Positions 60,601 to 64,000 of a DNA stretch of 64,000 bases are shown piece after piece. Positions within the stretch are counted from its first letter, which is position 1. The number at the start of each line of letters is the position of its first letter. The notes under the pieces were generated by a model, which was not told the origin of the DNA, searched no databases, and worked only from the letters and a program-made list of their open reading frames with translations. The stretch spans positions 1,364,001 to 1,428,000 of the forward strand of contig NZ_CP068760.1 in NCBI RefSeq assembly GCF_016775705.1. The letters run 5' to 3'. Source of the DNA: Chryseobacterium cucumeris (lineage in GTDB: Bacteria; Bacteroidota; Bacteroidia; Flavobacteriales; Weeksellaceae). The translations under genes and the position numbers were made by a program.

Positions 60601-60993
60601 AATATTCAGTTTGAATATTTAACAGGTCAAACGAAAGACAGAGGTGAAAAAGTTGCTCATTTTCAGAACAATGAAGATATCCGTGTATTTTTGATCAGCT
60701 TAAAGGCCGGAGGTGTCGGTCTCAATCTTACCCAGGCAGATTATATTTATCTTGTTGACCCATGGTGGAATCCTGCAGCTGAAAACCAGGCTATTGACCG
60801 AAGTTACCGTATAGGACAGACCAAAAATGTAATTGCGGTGAGGATGATCTGCTCCAATACTGTAGAAGAAAAGATTCTTACCCTTCAAAAGAAGAAAAAA
60901 GAACTGGCTCAGAATCTGCTGACTACAGATGGAAAGAAACTCCAGGGATTGTCTAAACAGGATTTGATGAATTTACTGGGATCTGAATCGTAA
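57652..60993 (+). CDS. SNF2-family helicase with N-terminal SWIM zinc finger
   Basis: The ATG at 57652 (MAEYILDNINIS) gives 1113 residues. A SWIM-type zinc site lies at about 71-90 (CSCTCSNEKNQLCSH: CxC...CxH), followed by a long bacterial SNF2 accessory region. The ATPase core has motif I DDMGLGKT, motif II DESQ (instead of DEAH), motif III TGTPVEN, and C-terminal motifs V-VI SLKAGGVGLNL and DRSYRIGQ. Such proteins are DNA translocases of the Swi2/Snf2 class (RapA/HepA relatives) that remodel protein-DNA complexes. The specific bacterial role is unknown. Confidence 0.95.
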   Translation: MAEYILDNINISTLSVYDLLKHTSDSAFIGIRDFREIYPVAIENNTGIFTKESSLQNFPVVTISKINSTLLCSCTCSNEKNQLCSHQAEIIHCIIEDKNYRLFFDETLRKKNFLPKAKEYGLENEPDLDQYFELEYTEGKIKILPRIKEMLPADDVMLTRDLLPQLPSKLDELAVLESDKKQILVIGKHRYYNHMTFSLMEAEITQTGKLKNPVTPVDAMQLIWKAEKPADIKFYTAITTFQNNYNEDYNTAELEALKLIVQNPLELEVYYHDREIAETVSSKSLSFIELNTLDAEVQLSVFKKDPFFEITGELLFNDIALPFKNIVLRNEYFVYNRNIFSFVDNPDMLRIIRFFKAHNEILLVHSSKYEAFMQDILSALEERIHINYSYIQPATKVQLEDKNYHTEKVIYLRQQENYIGITPVMKYGDVEVPVYSRKQLFDTDQNGNPFKIERNESAEARFTSLVMQQHPDFEEQMDGYQYFYLHRDKFLDNNWFLEVFETWRNEGIIILGFNELKNNKLNPHRAKINIQITSGLDWFNAKLKVGFGPKEASLKQLHRAIRNKSKFVQLDDGSMGILPEEWMEKIAAYFRAGEIDEELLKIPKINFSEVTSLFEKEILSKEIQEELTSYSTKFSKVKNIPEVAVPAELNAELRDYQHDGLNWLNFLDSFNFGGCLADDMGLGKTIQIIAFILSQREKRGHTTNLIVVPTSLLFNWQEEISRFAPSIKVLLHYGADRPKTTAHMPDYEVVLTTYGMLLSDIQFLKNFNFNYVFLDESQVIKNPNSERYKAARLLQSRNRIVLTGTPVENSTFDLYSQLSFACPGLLGSKQYFKDIYAIPIDKFEYSKRAVELQQKIKPFILRRTKKQVAKELPDKTETVIYCEMNTEQRKIYDAYEKELREFIAANDDDDLNKNSMHVLTGLTRLRQICNSPVLMKEGYSGENAVKIEILMEQILGKSKDHKILVFSQFVGMLDLIKTELERHNIQFEYLTGQTKDRGEKVAHFQNNEDIRVFLISLKAGGVGLNLTQADYIYLVDPWWNPAAENQAIDRSYRIGQTKNVIAVRMICSNTVEEKILTLQKKKKELAQNLLTTDGKKLQGLSKQDLMNLLGSES

Positions 60994-61013
60994 TATAAAA
61001 GCTTAAAACCAGC

Positions 61014-61043
61014 AAAAAAAACCGACAGGTAAAGGACCTGTCG
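61014..61043 (-). terminator. Terminator of the GEVED/T9SS protein gene
   Basis: cgacaggt (61023-61030) pairs with acctgtcg (61036-61043) across a 5-base loop and is followed leftward by gttttttt. It lies 47 bases after the stop of the leftward gene. It may also stop rightward helicase transcripts, although only an A-rich tail follows in that direction. Confidence 0.8.
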
Positions 61044-61089
61044 ATTAAAAAACAAAAATTGATATGGATATGATTTAGATATGATGTGT

Positions 61090-62400
61090 CTATTTTTTAA
61101 TAATCTTTTCTGTGACTGTTTTCTGATTTTTTGTATGAATTTTGATCAGATAAGTTCCTGGAACAAAACGGTCCATTGAAATCGTCATCGAATTACCTTC
61201 CAGCATCTTTTGTCCGGACATGTTATAAATTTCATATTTCTCCAATCCTTCTTTCATCTTGATTGTTATAGAATTAGCGGTAGGATTTGGATATATGGCA
61301 ACAAGAGTTGATGCCTCTTTGGAAACTTCAAGGGTTGAAAGACTCTCAGGCTGAATATTTATAGTATAATCTTCTGCCTGGCCGATAAACCAATCTGAAG
61401 GACACGGAAGATTCTTCAAAGCACCCATCCAGGAATTGGATTCATAGGCTTTTACCAGTCTGAAACGGGTTTCTCCCAACTGTGCTCCTGCCGGAATGGT
61501 GATATTTCCCGTTGTCACCCCGGACTGCTGGCCAGGAACCGGATTGGAATTATCCAGATAGCCCAGATTAAACTGCTCATCGGCATCAAACTGATTATTA
61601 TGGTTAAAATCAATATAAGCATAAGCGGATACGGTGGTTTGGCCATGGGTACCGCCTGTAATATTTATTGGATAGCTATTTCCACGGTTCACATTGAAAA
61701 CTGTTGCTGTGAAGTTTTCAAGCACATCGGAATTTCCATCCAATGCACTGTTTCTAACAACTCCGGCAAATTCTACCGTACTGATCTCACTCACGGTTGA
61801 ACTTGTAATATTTTCAGTACCGCAATAAGGAGCCGGGAAACTCGCCGTATTTCCTATGATATTCACTGTATAATCTTCCGTCTGCCCTGCTCTTAAACTG
61901 CTGTCGCAAGCTGAGCTTATAGAATTAGCGGCTGCCGGATCGGAATAAGCCTGAACATTGGTATTTTTAAGAACCCTCATTCTTGTACTTCCGATGGCAG
62001 CATTGGCCGGGATTGCTATGGTATTATTTACTGTAAAAGCATTGGCCGGATTAGCAGCATCAAGTCTTCCGATATAAAAGCTTTCTCCTGCATCATCAAA
62101 ATTTCCGTTCTGATTAAAGTCTATAAAAACAACTACATCGCTGGGAAATGTACTGGATGGCCCTTGCACGGATATCGGATAGGAATTTCCCAAGTGCAGG
62201 TCTGTAGATATTGCAGTAAAATTCTCATAAATTTGCACATTTGCAGATTGTACTGACGATGAATTATTAATCGTTCCGAAAGTCACATTACTGATCATGT
62301 TGCTGTCAGCTCCATACTGAAAGGTTGGCATACAATATTGCAGCTGCGCATTCGTCAGGGATGCAAGTACAATACCAGAAAGAGTAGTTATTTTTTTCAT
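61090..62400 (-). CDS. Secreted double-GEVED protein with type IX secretion sorting tail
   Basis: The 436-residue protein has a signal peptide ending LTNAQ. Two GEVED domains follow (about 60-180 and 220-350), each with an FIDFNQNGNFDDAGE- or YIDFNHNNQFDADEQ-type acidic loop and ending GQTEDYTVNI or GQAEDYTINI. The C-terminal type A sorting domain (about 365-436) has IYPNPTANSITI, YEIYNMSGQKML and GTYLIKIHT. The T9SS exports it to the surface or medium. There is no catalytic domain, so an adhesin or matrix role is likely. Confidence 0.93.
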   Translation of the reverse strand: MKKITTLSGIVLASLTNAQLQYCMPTFQYGADSNMISNVTFGTINNSSSVQSANVQIYENFTAISTDLHLGNSYPISVQGPSSTFPSDVVVFIDFNQNGNFDDAGESFYIGRLDAANPANAFTVNNTIAIPANAAIGSTRMRVLKNTNVQAYSDPAAANSISSACDSSLRAGQTEDYTVNIIGNTASFPAPYCGTENITSSTVSEISTVEFAGVVRNSALDGNSDVLENFTATVFNVNRGNSYPINITGGTHGQTTVSAYAYIDFNHNNQFDADEQFNLGYLDNSNPVPGQQSGVTTGNITIPAGAQLGETRFRLVKAYESNSWMGALKNLPCPSDWFIGQAEDYTINIQPESLSTLEVSKEASTLVAIYPNPTANSITIKMKEGLEKYEIYNMSGQKMLEGNSMTISMDRFVPGTYLIKIHTKNQKTVTEKIIKK

Positions 62401-62641
62401 TTTCTTTGTTCAATTTCCTGAGACAAATTTATATTTATTTAGAATGAATAAAAATAAGAATGTAATGATATTTGTCAGTTTAATAAAAATAGAGCTTTAA
62501 CCTTTCGTCTGTAATCATTGAATATTCTGTTTTACCAATGGATAATCAATCTGTTACCAACGCAAAAGATCCTTCTCAAATTTAACTTTAAGAAAGATCT
62601 TTTTTAATATAATAATTGGAATCTAAAGTATTTTATCCCTT

Positions 62642-63817
62642 TTAGCCTATACTTTCAATAAGAACGGCGGAAGCGCCTCCTCCTCCATTACAGATGGCGG
62701 CAATTCCATACTTTCCTTTTTCCTGGCGTAAAACATTCACTAAAGTGGTCATAATTCTTGCTCCTGAAGCACCGATCGGATGTCCCAATGCCACTGCTCC
62801 TCCGTATACATTTACCTTGCTGATATCATATCCTAGAATTTTCTGATTGGATAGAATTACTGAGGAATACGCTTCATTAATCTCGAAAAAGTCGATATCA
62901 GACAGGCTAAGACCGGTTTGTTTCAACAATTTCTGAATAGCGATGGAAGGTGAAGTGGTAAACCATTCCGGTGCCTGCGCGGCATCTGCATAGGCAATTA
63001 TTTTTGCCAGTGGTTTTAAATTATGTTGCTCTATTGCTTCAGAGGACGCTAGTAAAAGGGCTGCAGCCCCATCATTCAGATTGCTGGAATTGGCTGCTGT
63101 GAGTGTTCCGTCGGCTTCAAATGCAGGTTTCAAAAGGGAAATTTTCTCTGGGATCAGTTTATCAATATCCTCGTCTTTACTAACGATTGTAGTTCCTTTT
63201 TTACTTTCAATCGATATTGGGATCAATTCGTTGCCAATCTTGTCGTTTTTTGCCGCTTCCTGAGCTCTCTGGTATGAGAGAAGGGCATAATCATCAAGTT
63301 CCTGTCTGGTAAGTCCATATTTTTTCACGCCTAATTCCGCTGCACTTCCCATGTGGAAATCATTGTAGACATCCCATAGCCCGTCTTTAATCAATCCATC
63401 AGTAAGATTCGTATCTCCCAGTTTTATTCCCCGGCGGATTTTGACATAATGCGGAACGTTGCTCATGCTTTCCATTCCTCCCGTCATAACAATATGATCC
63501 ATTCCAAGCTGAATCTGCTGTGCACCTATCATCGCCGATTTCATTCCGGAAGCACAAACTTTGTTGATTGTTGTGGCGTCTTTATCTACAGGAATTCCGG
63601 CAAAAATAGCCGCCTGCCTTGCTGGTGACTGTCCCAATCCGGCGCTCAGCACATTTCCCATATATACACTGTCTATATGTTCCGGAGCAAGTCCGATACT
63701 TTCGTAAGCATTCTGAATGGCCAAAGCCCCCAGCTGAGGCGCTGTAAATCCTGACAGACTTCCCATAAAACCACCAATCGGGGTTCGTTTTGCTGCTACT
63801 ATAAATATTTCTTTCAT
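62642..63817 (-). CDS. Acetyl-CoA C-acyltransferase (thiolase)
   Basis: The 391-residue thiolase has the acyl-accepting Cys88 in INKVCASGMKS, the His of GHPIGASGAR and the second Cys of CNGGGGAS. All three catalytic residues are present. Members either join two acetyl-CoA (biosynthetic) or cleave 3-ketoacyl-CoA (beta-oxidation); the sequence cannot separate the two. Two TetR-type operators (63832-63851 and 63909-63928) lie directly upstream, suggesting repression lifted by an acyl-CoA or fatty-acid-like signal. No other beta-oxidation gene is in the window. Confidence 0.95.
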   Translation of the reverse strand: MKEIFIVAAKRTPIGGFMGSLSGFTAPQLGALAIQNAYESIGLAPEHIDSVYMGNVLSAGLGQSPARQAAIFAGIPVDKDATTINKVCASGMKSAMIGAQQIQLGMDHIVMTGGMESMSNVPHYVKIRRGIKLGDTNLTDGLIKDGLWDVYNDFHMGSAAELGVKKYGLTRQELDDYALLSYQRAQEAAKNDKIGNELIPISIESKKGTTIVSKDEDIDKLIPEKISLLKPAFEADGTLTAANSSNLNDGAAALLLASSEAIEQHNLKPLAKIIAYADAAQAPEWFTTSPSIAIQKLLKQTGLSLSDIDFFEINEAYSSVILSNQKILGYDISKVNVYGGAVALGHPIGASGARIMTTLVNVLRQEKGKYGIAAICNGGGGASAVLIESIG

Positions 63818-63831
63818 AGATTTTATTTTTA

Positions 63832-63851
63832 AATATACCGACCGGTATATT
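63832..63851 (-). promoter_or_regulatory. TetR-type operator 1 upstream of the thiolase gene
   Basis: AATATACCG and CGGTATATT are perfect 9-base inverted repeats around AC. The site lies 14 bases before the start codon, so a bound repressor would block transcription. The ACCG-N2-CGGT core is typical of TetR-family operators for lipid metabolism genes. Confidence 0.75.
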
Positions 63852-63908
63852 ATTATTTAAAAAAAATCCTTTTCATTTTTAAAAGGAAACTATAGCAAAG
63901 ATAGTTAA

Positions 63909-63928
63909 AATATACCAATCGGTATATT
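63909..63928 (-). promoter_or_regulatory. TetR-type operator 2 upstream of the thiolase gene
   Basis: The 20-base site is the same as operator 1 except at two central positions (8-base arms AATATACC/GGTATATT). Its start is 77 bases from that of operator 1. Two similar sites suggest cooperative binding or overlapping control of a divergent gene. Confidence 0.7.
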
Positions 63929-63935
63929 ATTAAAT

Positions 63936-63967
63936 GATAAAAAATCTTACTTTCTGGGTAAGATTTT
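63936..63967. terminator. Terminator at the right edge, closing a gene outside the window
   Basis: aaaatcttac (63941-63950) pairs with gtaagatttt (63958-63967) around a 7-base loop. Leftward it is followed by tttatc and rightward by att. It most likely ends a leftward gene beyond 64000, so the thiolase starts its own transcript. Confidence 0.65.
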
Positions 63968-64000
63968 ATTATTTATGCTCTGCTTAGCTGATCAAGTTTT

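Noticed and set aside
1..64000. CRISPR arrays, prophage, insertion sequences or integrons
   Set aside because: No regularly spaced repeats, transposase, integrase or phage structural genes were found on either strand.

Overview
The window looks like a chromosome segment of a flavobacterium of the Chryseobacterium type (Bacteroidota, Flavobacteriales). The signs are low GC, a protein with a type IX secretion sorting tail, GEVED domains, two TonB-dependent receptors, a DUF2490 protein, DUF3526 ABC permeases, and repeated use of the Bacteroidota -7 promoter element TAnnTTTG. No phage, insertion sequence, CRISPR array or rRNA is visible. There is one tRNA, Arg(CCT).

Layout. 1-12.8 kb holds mixed housekeeping and accessory genes: an M48 protease, a TonB receptor with a DUF2490 protein, uvrA, a trans-aconitate-methyltransferase-like gene, an NAD(P)-binding reductase, an epoxide hydrolase and an S41 protease. 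12.8-16.9 kb holds a micro-ORF with terminators, the tRNA and a large hybrid kinase. 16.9-26 kb is a leftward metal-efflux operon: a His/Asp-rich leader protein, CzcA-type RND pump, TolC-like channel, adaptor, CxxCH haem-binding protein and P-type ATPase. 26-29.5 kb is a LytS/LytTR-type two-component pair followed by a Spy-like protein and a lipoprotein hydrolase.

29.7-36.8 kb is the most striking region: seven leftward genes (L,D-transpeptidase, tandem Usp, FixL-like PAS kinase, receiver-FNR fusion, an orphan D-lactate-dehydrogenase-like domain, Hsp20, beta-CASP metallo-hydrolase). A BON protein and an MlaE-MlaF-MlaD lipid transporter are read divergently from it (36.9-40.3 kb). I read this as an oxygen-responsive dormancy/envelope-stress island. 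In content it resembles the DosR regulon, but it appears to be wired through a cytosolic FixL-like sensor and a fused receiver-FNR regulator.

40.4-44.1 kb is a sensory cluster: half of a receiver domain, a FIST protein, and a soluble hybrid kinase whose C-terminal HPt domain has lost its phospho-accepting His. 45-51.6 kb couples a siderophore-type TonB receptor to two DUF3526 permeases and an ATPase of exporter type, not to an importer. 51.7-64 kb holds a photolyase, a small unknown protein, an MFS transporter, a frameshifted GNAT gene, an AraC regulator with an SDR gene, a SWIM-SNF2 helicase, a T9SS-secreted GEVED protein, and a thiolase under paired TetR-type operators.

All functions are read from motifs and context only; no database search was possible.
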